This document shows, one piece after another, positions 51,464 to 60,176 of a stretch of 64,000 nt of DNA. Location: contig NVQB01000001.1 in assembly GCA_002319075.1 (NCBI GenBank), forward strand, positions 4,216,001 to 4,280,000, given 5' to 3'. Each line of letters begins with the position of its first letter. Position 1 is the first letter of the stretch. This DNA comes from Sphingobacteriaceae bacterium (GTDB lineage Bacteria > Bacteroidota > Bacteroidia > B-17B0 > Aurantibacillaceae). Below the pieces are notes generated by a model. It did not search any database, was not told the origin of the DNA, and saw nothing but the letters and a program-made list of their open reading frames with translations. The position numbers were made by a program, and so were the translations under genes.

Positions 51464-52324
51464 CTAATTATACGAGAGTTCACTTGATGGTATTACGCAG
51501 CTTATCGCAGGCCCATTCTTATCATCGGAATAAGTAACCTTAGCCTTTTGTATGAGCATTCGACTCTTAATAGATTTCAACCCAAGACCTTGATTGGAAT
51601 GAATAATTCTTTCGATTTTTTCAGTAGTCGTTTTTTGTCCATCATGATCAATCTGGATTAAAAGACTTTTCTTTTGCATAGAAATAGTTATTGTTAATGA
51701 GTTAGGACGCGCATGTTTCATAACATTATTCAATAGTTCAAGGCAAATGCGATAGATGTTGAGTTCATCCTGCTTATTAAAATATTTCGAAATTTTCTCA
51801 TTCACAAAAACATTACACTTAGCCTTTAATTTCCCGCCTTGGTTAATATGTCTCACATGATCTTGCAAAGTTGCGAAAAGCCCATTCTTTAGTAAAAATG
51901 CAGGCACTAAATTATTCGCACATGCCGTTACAGCCTCACGTATCATTTCAATGTTACCAATCTCCTCATAATACTCATCAAGAACAAATTTTCCATTCTC
52001 GATATTAAAAGCGTGCTTTTCAAGCACCTGTTTATGAACCGCAAGCATAAGATTTATTTCGTCATGTAAATTTCTTGCTATTCGCTCTCGCTCTTCCTCT
52101 TCTGCTTGGGAAGCAGACTTAAAAATAGACAACTTCTTTTCAAGTTCTCGATCATGGTACTCTTTTTCTTTTGCCCGCCTCGTCTGCTTTCTAACATTTA
52201 AAATATAAATGTTGACGCAAACGATTGCCGCCAAGCATACCACGAAAAAAGAAGCTCCGTAAAAAACACTTTGATGTTCCACAATTAAATTATTTATAAA
52301 GTTTTGGCATTTGATCAAATGCAT
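51464..52324 (-). CDS. Histidine kinase (HisKA_3 type), NarX/LytS-like
   Basis: A 286-residue kinase. One transmembrane helix at about 20-42, then a coiled coil, and the HisKA_3 dimerisation/phosphorylation segment EEEERERIARNLHDEINLM with His87. The ATP-binding domain follows: N-box LELLNNVMKHARPN (about 190-204), IQIDHDGQ as a modified D-box (usual DNG replaced by DHDG) and GLGLKSIKSR. There is no sensory domain outside the membrane, so the signal is probably membrane-derived or comes from a partner. Upstream is a paired site (S8) in reverse orientation. Confidence 0.85.
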   Translation of the reverse strand: MHLIKCQNFINNLIVEHQSVFYGASFFVVCLAAIVCVNIYILNVRKQTRRAKEKEYHDRELEKKLSIFKSASQAEEEERERIARNLHDEINLMLAVHKQVLEKHAFNIENGKFVLDEYYEEIGNIEMIREAVTACANNLVPAFLLKNGLFATLQDHVRHINQGGKLKAKCNVFVNEKISKYFNKQDELNIYRICLELLNNVMKHARPNSLTITISMQKKSLLIQIDHDGQKTTTEKIERIIHSNQGLGLKSIKSRMLIQKAKVTYSDDKNGPAISCVIPSSELSYN

Positions 52325-52529
52325 AAATTTGTAAGTCCAATTACAGAAAACGAAACAAATATGTAAAAGATACGATGCGGTTGGGTAAAATATATTGTTC
52401 CAAAGTAGTTAAAATAACTTTCGAAATTTAGTCATATCGGGCATCTCACGTTAAATTATTGTAACGTACATTTTCTTACATGTTCAGATTCAAGCACATC
52501 ACCGAAAAATATTGAGAATGACAGGCGGA

Positions 52530-52561
52530 AAATCCGGTAGTTGATTCAAGTATTTCCGGTA
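52530..52561 (-). promoter_or_regulatory. Paired 22-bp regulatory site S8 (reverse orientation)
   Basis: On the minus strand TACCGGAAAT starts at 52561 and TACCGGATTT at 52539, 22 bp apart. It is the only copy inverted relative to the others. It lies 215 bp upstream of the kinase gene, and in the usual orientation it would drive rightward transcription into a gene-poor region. Confidence 0.72.
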
Positions 52562-53343
52562 CCTAATATTCATTTTTCCAGTAGTTTAAAACTACACTTT
52601 TATAGTTTTTATTCCACAGTTTTAACATTTTACCGCACTACACTTTTGGATTTGCTGAGAAAACTTCCAATTGACACCTAAAATTAATTTATATGAGTTA
52701 CGTCATGGTGACTGGTTATTTCCGTCCGCAAAGGTAGAACAGAGAAAAAAAATATACATAGCTGATAGAAAACAGGGAGAAAGTTAAAAAATATCGGGAA
52801 AATAGCACTGATAATTGAGAAGCATAATTTTTTAGAAATGCGTATATAAAGAGCTTTAATAATTGGTAAAAAAGTGTGATTTAGCAGATAATAAAAGTCT
52901 TATCGTGAGAAGAGTTTGCATATTATTATAATTGCACATTATCGATTAAAAAATAGTAAAGAACACAGGAAGTTACCAGATAAATATCGCAGTGCTTATG
53001 TATGGAAAAGAATCTAGCCACACCAGCAAAAAGCCAATCCAACGCTTGCAAGCAACCACACTATTGCATTTTTGCTGCAGCCGGAAACTTGCAAATTTCA
53101 AACAAATCTCTTTTTTTAAACAGGAATTAACTCGCTATTTTTTACTTCTTTGTAGAATTTTCTTAAGGCTGTCAGATCCTTCAAGGGATAATTAATTCCA
53201 AGATTAGAATAGTAATATTGACCAACTTTGAGCACGATGTCATAATTATCTTTGCTCACTATTAACTTTAAGATAATGAACTAGTTAATGCTAAATAAAT
53301 TTCTTGGAGCTTATTCAGGTCGATCATAAATTGGTGTGTGTTT
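52562..53343. other. Gene-poor AT-rich right end of the island
   Basis: About 780 bp without a convincing gene between S8 and attR. AT-rich, with scattered short inverted repeats (for example AGTAGTTT/AAACTACA near 52581). A plus-strand frame at 52992-53195 has no protein-like pattern and I reject it. A short minus-strand frame at 53116-53259 is listed separately. Confidence 0.55.
53116..53259 (-). CDS. Possible short protein or gene remnant
   Basis: A 47-codon frame beginning at a GTG (53257-53259). The translation (VSKDNYDIVLKVGQYYYSNL, then LKDLTALRKFYKEVKNSELIPV) looks more protein-like than its surroundings, but there is no ATG and no known motif. It could be the remnant of a larger gene at the island's right edge. 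Confidence 0.22.
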   Translation of the reverse strand: MSKDNYDIVLKVGQYYYSNLGINYPLKDLTALRKFYKEVKNSELIPV

Positions 53344-53360
53344 AGCCCAGGAGAGGGAGC
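53344..53360. repeat. Right attachment repeat (attR)
   Basis: AGCCCAGGAGAGGGAGC, identical to the tRNA-Asn 3' end at 11657-11673. It is not preceded by a tRNA body, and is followed directly by a terminator, as expected for the severed 3' end of the target tRNA. Confidence 0.8.
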
Positions 53361-53363
53361 AAC

Positions 53364-53406
53364 AAAAGCCACACTAATCCCGATAGCTATCGGGAGTGGC
53401 TTTTTT
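53364..53406 (+). terminator. Original tRNA-Asn terminator, with palindrome in its loop
   Basis: AAAAGCCAC (53364-53372) pairs with GTGGCTTTT (53396-53404), followed by T-rich DNA. The loop holds the 18-bp perfect palindrome TCCCGATAGCTATCGGGA (53378-53395), also seen at 11492-11509. Confidence 0.75.
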
Positions 53407-53418
53407 GTTTTATAGATA

Positions 53419-53724
53419 ATGCATTTCGTTTACGTTATATTCAGTCAAAACACTAATAAGTTTTACATTGGAGAAACACCCGACGTATTGACGCGGTTAG
53501 CGTTTCATAATGATATCGGGAAAAATACCAACTCAACAAAATCCGGGATACCCTGGGAGATTTTTTGGTTTTTAGAGGTAGGTGACAGATCGCTAGCCAG
53601 GCGCATAGAAACTCATCTAAAAAAGATGAAGAGTAAAAAGTATCTGGAAGATTTAAAAAAACACCCTTCGATTTCTGAAAATCTTGTTGAGAAATATAAA
53701 GGGGTCCCTGGTTCGCCCCGATAG
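53419..53724 (+). CDS. GIY-YIG nuclease superfamily protein, single domain
   Basis: A 101-residue protein. VYVIFSQNTNKFYIGET carries the GIY-YIG-type motif (here VYVI and FYIG), with Arg26 and a following ARRIETHLKKMKS helix with Glu63, so the small endonuclease fold looks complete. Small proteins of this type are common in Bacteroidota. The 3' end of the gene (KGVPGSPR and stop) is made of a tRNA-Asn T-arm fragment (53701-53715) and a degenerate copy of the palindrome. It lies just outside the island's right end. Confidence 0.82.
   Translation: MHFVYVIFSQNTNKFYIGETPDVLTRLAFHNDIGKNTNSTKSGIPWEIFWFLEVGDRSLARRIETHLKKMKSKKYLEDLKKHPSISENLVEKYKGVPGSPR
53701..53715 (+). pseudogene. tRNA-Asn T-arm fragment inside the GIY-YIG gene end
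   Basis: GGGGTCCCTGGTTCG is identical to 11642-11656 of tRNA-Asn. It is followed by CCCCGATAG...CTATC, a degenerate version of the palindrome found at 11491-11510 and 53378-53395. Confidence 0.6.
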
Positions 53725-53728
53725 ATTT

Positions 53729-54242
53729 CTATCCTGGTTCTTTGATAATTTCGAATACCTGATTTTTTTTTGTCTTCTTTATCTTCTTAGGCTTTCCTCC
53801 TTTTTCTCTGCCTGCCAAATCGTAGTATTTTTTTAGTTTATCATTTTTGGTGAGTTTAATTGTGCCGTCCAAATCCCATTCCTGTGTGGTAAAATCGATT
53901 AAGACGGTTTGATTTTTTTCGTCAGTAGCTGACGCTTCAACTAACAGGAAGCGTACTTCAGTATCTGTAGAATCGGTAAAAATGGAGTCTTTGTTGATGC
54001 GGTATCTTATCCACTTATACCCAAACTTTTTGTAAAGAAAGTCACTGAACAATTTTCCATTCTTAAAATATAATTTATCTGCAATGACTTTTTTTGCGAC
54101 AACGCCATTTTTTCGTTTCGGACAAACTAGTATTAAAAGTCCTTCTGTGCAATGAATCGTTCTCATCTTTAAAGCTAAAAAAGATAAGAGTGAATGCTGA
54201 AAACACGAAGGCCCACATTGCCCATAATAGAAGATTTATTTT
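53729..54242 (-). pseudogene. Exported hypothetical protein, apparently frameshifted
   Basis: Two adjacent frames make one plausible protein. From 54242 (MKINLLLWAMWAFVFSAFTLIFF) a signal-like sequence leads to RRTFNTSLSETK; the continuation NGVVAKKVIADKLYFKNGKLFSDFLYKKFG is in the other frame, open from about 54166 to 53729. The switch lies at a run of six A (minus strand) near 54109-54114; one base more or less there would join them. A lysine-rich C-terminus ends at KEPG. Either a real frameshift or a homopolymer sequencing error. Confidence 0.5.
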
Positions 54243-54262
54243 CATCTGTACTGTTTTTATAA

Positions 54263-55696
54263 TTATTGCCAACCACCGCCAAGCGCTTTATACATATCTA
54301 TGACAGCGTGGTACTGTAATTTCTTTGTTGTAACAAGATCCAATTGAGATTTAAGAGAATTGCGTTGTGCCATAAGCACTTCCATATAGTTAGCTCTACC
54401 TGTTTTAAACAGCACAGAGGATGTTTCAATCGCATTAGTAAGAACCTTTGCCTCCTGAGATTTAAATGCCAGCATTTTACCCAGCCTTTCAATTTTTGAC
54501 ATTTGATTATAGACCTCGGTATAGCCTGTAAGAATAGACTTCTGATAATTATAGAGTGCTTCGAGTTGCACAGCATTCGCGGTTCTGAATGCTCTCTTAA
54601 GAGCTGTACGGTTGATGAGTGGTGCGGTTAAGCCACCCAAAATTGTGTAAGCGATCGACTGAGGTGAATAAAAAAGAAATGCTGTTTTGAAGGCCTGGTA
54701 GCCAAGAGACCCAGTGATGGTTAGAGCTGGATAAAAAGCTGCTCTTGCGCTTTTTACATCTGCTTTTGCTGCGGCGAGTTCAAATTCTGACCTTCTAATA
54801 TCCGGTCGATTTCTTAAGAGATCTGAAGGGATACCTGCTTTTACGGAAGGAGGCAGCTGATCTGCAAAGTTTGTGGTATCCCGTTTAATTGCCTGGGGAT
54901 ACCTTCCCAAAAGAAAATTAATCTTCGTTTCGATTTCCGTAATACTTTGCCGAACTTCCAGCTCAAGACTCTTCGAATTTAATAATTGGGCTTCAAATTG
55001 ATTTACCGCTAATTCATTGGCACTCGCAGCCTCTTTCTGTATTTCTACTATCTGCAATGCTTCATCCTGTATTTTTATGGTTTCCTTTACAATGGCTAAT
55101 TGATTATCTAATGATCGCAGCTCATAGTAATTTGCAGCAATCTGTGCGATGAGGTTAGTTGTAACCAGGTTTCGACCTTCAATGCTGCTGAAATATTTAG
55201 CTACCGCCTTTTTCTTTTTATTACGTAATCTGCCCCAAATGTCGATTTCCCATGATGCAAGAAGCCCCGCATAATAATCAGGGAGGTGAACTGGAACAAT
55301 TTTTCCTGGGGTAATTTCGGTAGAACTATTCCCGGCACCATCCATTGTGTACAGGCCATACTTTCGTTGAGCTGCTGAAATATTGAGAGCTACGGCAGGC
55401 AAAAGAGCTCCTTTTGCCGAAGTGATCCGTTGTTTAGCGACTTCTATTCTTTGCAAAGCAATTAGCTGATCGAGGTTCGCACTCAAACCTTCGTTAATTA
55501 ATGCAACAAGATTGGAGTCTTTGAAAAAAGATTCCCATTTAATGACCGTTGAAATACTGCTGTCCTTATTTTCGTGGTAGGAAACGGGCAAACTCTTAAG
55601 AATTTTATTTTCTGTTTTGGGAAGGGTTTTGCACTGACTCAAGCATACAATGAGACATGTGAGAAAACTCCAACGTATTTTTAGTCCTACTTTCAT
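54263..55696 (-). CDS. TolC/NodT-family outer-membrane efflux lipoprotein
   Basis: A 477-residue outer-membrane channel of an RND pump. Signal sequence with lipobox LSQC (Cys22). Two long helical repeats flank the strand regions: one around residues 70-270 (ASWEIDIWGRLRNKKK, a typical NodT motif, at about 145-160) and the other around 290-470 (RNRPDIRRSEFELAAAKADVKSARAAFYPALTI). It begins 9 bp after the RND pump gene. It is the last gene of the efflux operon. Confidence 0.9.
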   Translation of the reverse strand: MKVGLKIRWSFLTCLIVCLSQCKTLPKTENKILKSLPVSYHENKDSSISTVIKWESFFKDSNLVALINEGLSANLDQLIALQRIEVAKQRITSAKGALLPAVALNISAAQRKYGLYTMDGAGNSSTEITPGKIVPVHLPDYYAGLLASWEIDIWGRLRNKKKKAVAKYFSSIEGRNLVTTNLIAQIAANYYELRSLDNQLAIVKETIKIQDEALQIVEIQKEAASANELAVNQFEAQLLNSKSLELEVRQSITEIETKINFLLGRYPQAIKRDTTNFADQLPPSVKAGIPSDLLRNRPDIRRSEFELAAAKADVKSARAAFYPALTITGSLGYQAFKTAFLFYSPQSIAYTILGGLTAPLINRTALKRAFRTANAVQLEALYNYQKSILTGYTEVYNQMSKIERLGKMLAFKSQEAKVLTNAIETSSVLFKTGRANYMEVLMAQRNSLKSQLDLVTTKKLQYHAVIDMYKALGGGWQ

Positions 55697-55705
55697 TTTA
55701 TTAAA

Positions 55706-58700
55706 CTATTCCGTTAAAGGATTATTTACGACAGGTTGTTTTTTATTTTCTTTTTTTATTTTCAGAGCCAGCTCAGCAAAAATCACGTAGAGACCTGGTA
55801 TAATAACCAGGCCAAAGATTGTTCCGAACAGCATTCCACCAATAGCCGCTGCGCCAATTGTTCTATTTCCTATAGCGCCCGCACCGGTGGCTAACACCAG
55901 TGGAATTAGCCCGAAAATAAAAGCGAAAGAAGTCATTAAAATAGGCCGTAAACGTGTGGTTGCCCCTTCAATAGCGGCTTTCAGAGGGGATAAGCCTTCC
56001 TTCTGTTTTAAAATCGCAAATTCTACGATAAGGATCGCATTCTTTCCTAAGAGCCCTATTAGCATGATCAGCGCTACTTGTGCATAAATATTATTTTGCA
56101 ATCCAAGTAAAAGCAATAAAAAAAAGGCTCCGAAAATTCCCGTGGGAAGGGATAAAATTACTGGCAAAGGCAATAAAAAACTTTCATACTGAGCAGCTAA
56201 GAGCAAGTACACAAATAAGAAGCAGATAAGAAAAATATAGATGCCCTGGCTACCCGAAGAAATTTCATCGCGTGTCATACCTGACCAATCGAAAGAGTAT
56301 CCTTTGGGTAATTTATTTTTCGCCAGCTTCTCGATTGTTTTTATAGCATCGCCGGTGCTGTGGCCTTCAGAAGGTTCTCCATTGATCATGGCGGAGTTAT
56401 ACATGTTGTAGCGTGTAAGTTGTTCGGGGCCATAAACACGCTCAATATCTGTAAAGGCAGAATAAGAGACCATCTCTCCACTGTTGCTTTTAATATAAAG
56501 TTTAAGGATATCTTCCGGTTGCGCCCTATACTTTGGTAATGCCTGGATCATCACTTTATACATTTGCCCGAACCGTATAAAATTGGTGGCATAATAGCTT
56601 CCAATCAGTGCTTGCAAATTGTTCATTGCGATATCTATTGAAACTCCTTTTTGTGCAGCCTTATCATTGTCTATTTTTAATAGATATTGGGGAAAGCTGG
56701 CGTCGTAACTCGTAAATACATTTTGCACCTCGGGTTGTTGGTTTAATTCAACAATAAAATCTTTTGTCACTTTTTCCAGTTTATGAAGATCTCCACTTCC
56801 TGTTTTATCTTGTATCCTAAATTCAAAGCCACTTGAATTTCCATAGCCAGGAACGGCTGGTGGCGGAAAAAATTGAATACTAGCGCCCTTAATGTTTATG
56901 GTTTTCTGCTTTAACTCAGAAATAATGTCTTCCACAGACTCGGTTCTACTATGCCAGGGTTTTAAAGTAATCATAGCCATTCCAAAAGAAGCGCCAGCGC
57001 CATCAGTAAACATGCTATATCCCGCCAGAGTTGAAACGCCTTCGATGGAAGATATACTCTCACTTGCTTTTTGGATCCTATTGGTAACCTCGTCGGTTCG
57101 CTCCAATGTTGAACCCGAAGGAGTGGTAATATTGGCGTAGATTGTGCCCTGATCTTCGGTTGGAATAAACCCGGAAGGAACAATTGCCAGGGTTCCCCAA
57201 CTGGCCGCCACAAAAACAAAAAGTACTACAATGGTAACTAGTCTTCTGTCAATAATAAGTTCTATCAGCCGTTTATATTTGTCGGCAATGTTATCGTACA
57301 TGTTATTAAAGAATTTGAAAAACCTCTGTATTAGGCCTTTCGGAGCAGTACTGCCGTGAGTATTTTTAAGTAGCATGGCGCATAGGGCAGGTGTTAAGGT
57401 AAGAGCGTTTATACCTGAGATAATAATTGCGATGGCCATGGTGATAGAAAACTGCCGGTAAAAAACTCCAACAGGGCCTGACATAAATGCCACAGGAATA
57501 AACACGGCAGACATAACTAAGGTAATAGCGATGATCGCGCCGCTTATTTCCTGCATTGCTTGCACCGTTGCCGTTCTTGCGTCTAAATTCAAAGTCTGCA
57601 TTTTAGCATGCACGGCCTCAACAACCACAATGGCATTATCTACCACTATTCCAATGGAGAGCACCAATGCGAAGAGTGTAAGCAGGTTTATTGAGAACCC
57701 AAATAGTTGCATGAAAAGAAAAGTGCCTATAAGCGAAACTGGCACCGCCAGGGCGGGAATTAATGTAGATCTGAAATCCTGAAGAAAAATAAATACCACT
57801 AGAGCAACAAGCAGGAAAGCTTCCAGAAGAGTACGCAGTACTTCATCAATGGATGCATCCAAAAATCTGGAAACATCGTAACTTAAAGTGTAATCCATGC
57901 CTGGTGGAAAAGAGCTCTCTTTTAGTTCGGCCATTCTTTTCTTTACATTTGCTATAACTTCACTAGCGTTTGACCCTGGCCGCTGTTTGAGCATTATGGC
58001 AGCTGATGGCCGCCCGTTCTCTTTCGATAACACATCGTAATCAAGTGAGCCGAATTCAATGTCTGCAATGTCTTTAAGACGCAGGAGCTTACCCTCTACA
58101 TCCGCTTTAACAACGATGTTCTCATATTGTTTTTCACTGGTAAACTTACCCGTGTAGCGTAAAACGTATTGTAGTGACTGTGATTTTTTTCCCGAGCTTT
58201 CTCCTACTTTGCCAGGGGCGGCCTCTACATTTTGTCCCCTCAGCGCGCCTATCACATCATCCGTAGATATATTGTAAGTGGTCATCCTATCCGGCTTCAG
58301 CCAAATTCGCATGGCATACTCCCTTGAGCCCATAATGTCTGCAAAACCTACCCCGTCAATTCTTTTAAGTTCAGCCAGTACGTTTATGTCAGCAAAATTG
58401 TAAATAAACTTTTCTCCGACGGTTGAATCTGTGCTGATAAGGTTTAAATAGAGGAGCATGCTATTTACTTCTTTTTCTGTGATAACACCCGCCTGAATAA
58501 CTTCTTCGGGCAGTTCATCCAAAACGGTTGTTACTCTGTTTTGAACATTCACAGCGGCTAAATCTGGATCTGTGCCAGATTCAAAATACACCTGAATAAT
58601 ACTTGTTCCATCGTTTCCCGAAACAGAGGTCATGTAATTCATTCCCGGAACGCCATTAATAGAACGTTCGAGCGGTGTAACTACTGCCTTTGCACAAACC

Positions 58701-58864
58701 TCAGCATTAGCCCCGGTGTACTTGGTTGTTACTGTTACAGACGGGGGCTCTATCTCCGGAAACTGGGTAACCGGCAGTTGTGTCATAGAGAGTGCCCCTA
58801 AGAGTGTTAATATCAAAGATATAACGATAGATAAAACGGGTCTGTTTATAAATGTGGTAAACAT
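55706..58864 (-). CDS. RND efflux transporter, HAE1/AcrB type
   Basis: A 1052-residue inner-membrane pump with the standard 12-helix plan: helix 1 SIVISLILTLLGALSM, then FPEIEPPSVTVTTKYTGANAE, the two large periplasmic loops, and proton-relay residues in GIVVDNAIVVVEAVH and the equivalent Lys in GLLGKNAILIVEFA. The second Asp of the usual DD pair is Asn. It exports hydrophobic drugs or similar compounds. It lies between the adaptor gene (17 bp upstream) and the outer-membrane channel. Confidence 0.93.
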   Translation of the reverse strand: MFTTFINRPVLSIVISLILTLLGALSMTQLPVTQFPEIEPPSVTVTTKYTGANAEVCAKAVVTPLERSINGVPGMNYMTSVSGNDGTSIIQVYFESGTDPDLAAVNVQNRVTTVLDELPEEVIQAGVITEKEVNSMLLYLNLISTDSTVGEKFIYNFADINVLAELKRIDGVGFADIMGSREYAMRIWLKPDRMTTYNISTDDVIGALRGQNVEAAPGKVGESSGKKSQSLQYVLRYTGKFTSEKQYENIVVKADVEGKLLRLKDIADIEFGSLDYDVLSKENGRPSAAIMLKQRPGSNASEVIANVKKRMAELKESSFPPGMDYTLSYDVSRFLDASIDEVLRTLLEAFLLVALVVFIFLQDFRSTLIPALAVPVSLIGTFLFMQLFGFSINLLTLFALVLSIGIVVDNAIVVVEAVHAKMQTLNLDARTATVQAMQEISGAIIAITLVMSAVFIPVAFMSGPVGVFYRQFSITMAIAIIISGINALTLTPALCAMLLKNTHGSTAPKGLIQRFFKFFNNMYDNIADKYKRLIELIIDRRLVTIVVLFVFVAASWGTLAIVPSGFIPTEDQGTIYANITTPSGSTLERTDEVTNRIQKASESISSIEGVSTLAGYSMFTDGAGASFGMAMITLKPWHSRTESVEDIISELKQKTINIKGASIQFFPPPAVPGYGNSSGFEFRIQDKTGSGDLHKLEKVTKDFIVELNQQPEVQNVFTSYDASFPQYLLKIDNDKAAQKGVSIDIAMNNLQALIGSYYATNFIRFGQMYKVMIQALPKYRAQPEDILKLYIKSNSGEMVSYSAFTDIERVYGPEQLTRYNMYNSAMINGEPSEGHSTGDAIKTIEKLAKNKLPKGYSFDWSGMTRDEISSGSQGIYIFLICFLFVYLLLAAQYESFLLPLPVILSLPTGIFGAFFLLLLLGLQNNIYAQVALIMLIGLLGKNAILIVEFAILKQKEGLSPLKAAIEGATTRLRPILMTSFAFIFGLIPLVLATGAGAIGNRTIGAAAIGGMLFGTIFGLVIIPGLYVIFAELALKIKKENKKQPVVNNPLTE

Positions 58865-58881
58865 AAATACTAAGTGGTTTT

Positions 58882-59997
58882 TTAATTTTTTTCTAGTTCT
58901 GCGATGATCTCCCGCATAGTAATTATCTTCGAATTTATTTTAGCGCCATCCTTTACCTCTTGTATTCCCTCATATATTATTTTGTCGGAGGGTGTGAGGC
59001 CTGACTGAACAACATACAAATGTGGTAGTCGAAGTCCTGCCGTTATGCTTTTCATGCTTACTTTATTATTTGAGTCAACAACAAAAACATAAATCCGGTC
59101 CTGGATTTCAAATGTTGATTTTTGAGGAACTACAAGGGCTTTTCTAAGCGAACGTTTTATAAGGATTTTTCCGCTGGAGCCATGTTTCAAGATCCGTTCT
59201 TTATTTGGAAATCGCGCCCTGATAGCAATACTTCCTGTATTGTTGTCAAATTCGCCCTCAATAGTTTCGATCGTGCCCACATAGGGATGTACGCTGTTAT
59301 TTGCTAGTATTAAAGTAACGTCGTTTTTCTTGGTAGAGTCTTTCAGATTTGCCGCAAAATCAAGATATTCTTTTTCCGAAACGTGAAAATAGGCGAATAC
59401 CTCCCTGTTGTCTGAGAGAGTCGTTAACAACGTTCCTTCATCAATTAAGCTTCCTATCTTATATGGAATCCTGTTTATTATTCCGTTAAATGGTGCTTTG
59501 ATCTCGGTGAATTGCAAACGTAATTTTGCGCTGGCTTCGTACGATTGCACCTCCTCAATTTTGGCATTCAGGGCATCGAGTTTTGATTTAGCCATTTCCA
59601 ATTCTGTTTTTGACACAATGTTTTTTTCAACCAGTGTTTTTACGTTTTGCAGATCCAGTTCAGCTGACTTTGCTTCGGCTATTGCACTCTTTACCATGGC
59701 CTTTGCTTTTAAAAGTTCCTCTTTATAAAGCTGACTGCTTATTCTGAAAAGTACCTCTCCCTCTTTCACGGTTTGCCCTTCATCTACATAAATACCTTCG
59801 ATGTAGCCTTTTATTCTTGCCCTGAGTTCAATGTTTTGAACCGCATGAATGTCTGAAACATATTCATTTGTATATAGTGTGTCTATAAAGACTGGACTGG
59901 TTACAGGAAATGTTTCCAGGGATTTGGTTTTTAAACTGATGTGCCCGCAGGATGCAATAAATAGGGATAGTCCTGCCAGGAAAAAAAATACTTTCAT
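58882..59997 (-). CDS. RND efflux periplasmic adaptor lipoprotein
   Basis: A 371-residue membrane-fusion protein. Lipobox IASC (Cys17). Lipoyl-like half-domains are seen at 50-85 (RARIKGYIEGIYVDEGQTVKEGEVLF) and 160-190 (FTEIKAPFNGIINRIPYKIG) with a coiled-coil hairpin between; the beta-barrel part contains VFAYFHVSEKEYLDF. First gene of the adaptor-pump-channel operon. Confidence 0.92.
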   Translation of the reverse strand: MKVFFFLAGLSLFIASCGHISLKTKSLETFPVTSPVFIDTLYTNEYVSDIHAVQNIELRARIKGYIEGIYVDEGQTVKEGEVLFRISSQLYKEELLKAKAMVKSAIAEAKSAELDLQNVKTLVEKNIVSKTELEMAKSKLDALNAKIEEVQSYEASAKLRLQFTEIKAPFNGIINRIPYKIGSLIDEGTLLTTLSDNREVFAYFHVSEKEYLDFAANLKDSTKKNDVTLILANNSVHPYVGTIETIEGEFDNNTGSIAIRARFPNKERILKHGSSGKILIKRSLRKALVVPQKSTFEIQDRIYVFVVDSNNKVSMKSITAGLRLPHLYVVQSGLTPSDKIIYEGIQEVKDGAKINSKIITMREIIAELEKN

Positions 59998-60176
59998 AAG
60001 TTTACGGATTCGTGGTGTGTTTATTAGTTATGCGTTTAATGTTAGTTACTCTGACGATTAATTACTTCCGCTTCTGCATGCACTTTTTACGAAACAAGCG
60101 AAGCAATTTCAGTCGTCCACAAGTGGTTTTCAAATTACAGTGAGCTTTATAATTTATAAATGCCTCGCGGTATAAA

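Larger units (their letters stand above)
11657..53360. mobile_element. 41.7-kb genomic island integrated at tRNA-Asn
   Basis: The 17-bp sequence AGCCCAGGAGAGGGAGC occurs at 11657-11673 (3' end of the intact tRNA-Asn) and again at 53344-53360, with no tRNA body in front of the second copy. Immediately after the right copy comes a strong terminator hairpin, as expected for the original downstream flank of the tRNA. A serine recombinase remnant lies directly inside the left end. Nearly all cargo genes are on the minus strand and share a paired 22-bp-spaced regulatory motif. The recombinase is broken, so the island is probably now immobile without help. Confidence 0.82.

Noticed and set aside
52992-53195. 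67-codon plus-strand frame near the right end of the island.
   Set aside because: Composition and translation look random, it has no ribosome-binding site of note, and a better-looking frame lies on the other strand across the same bases.
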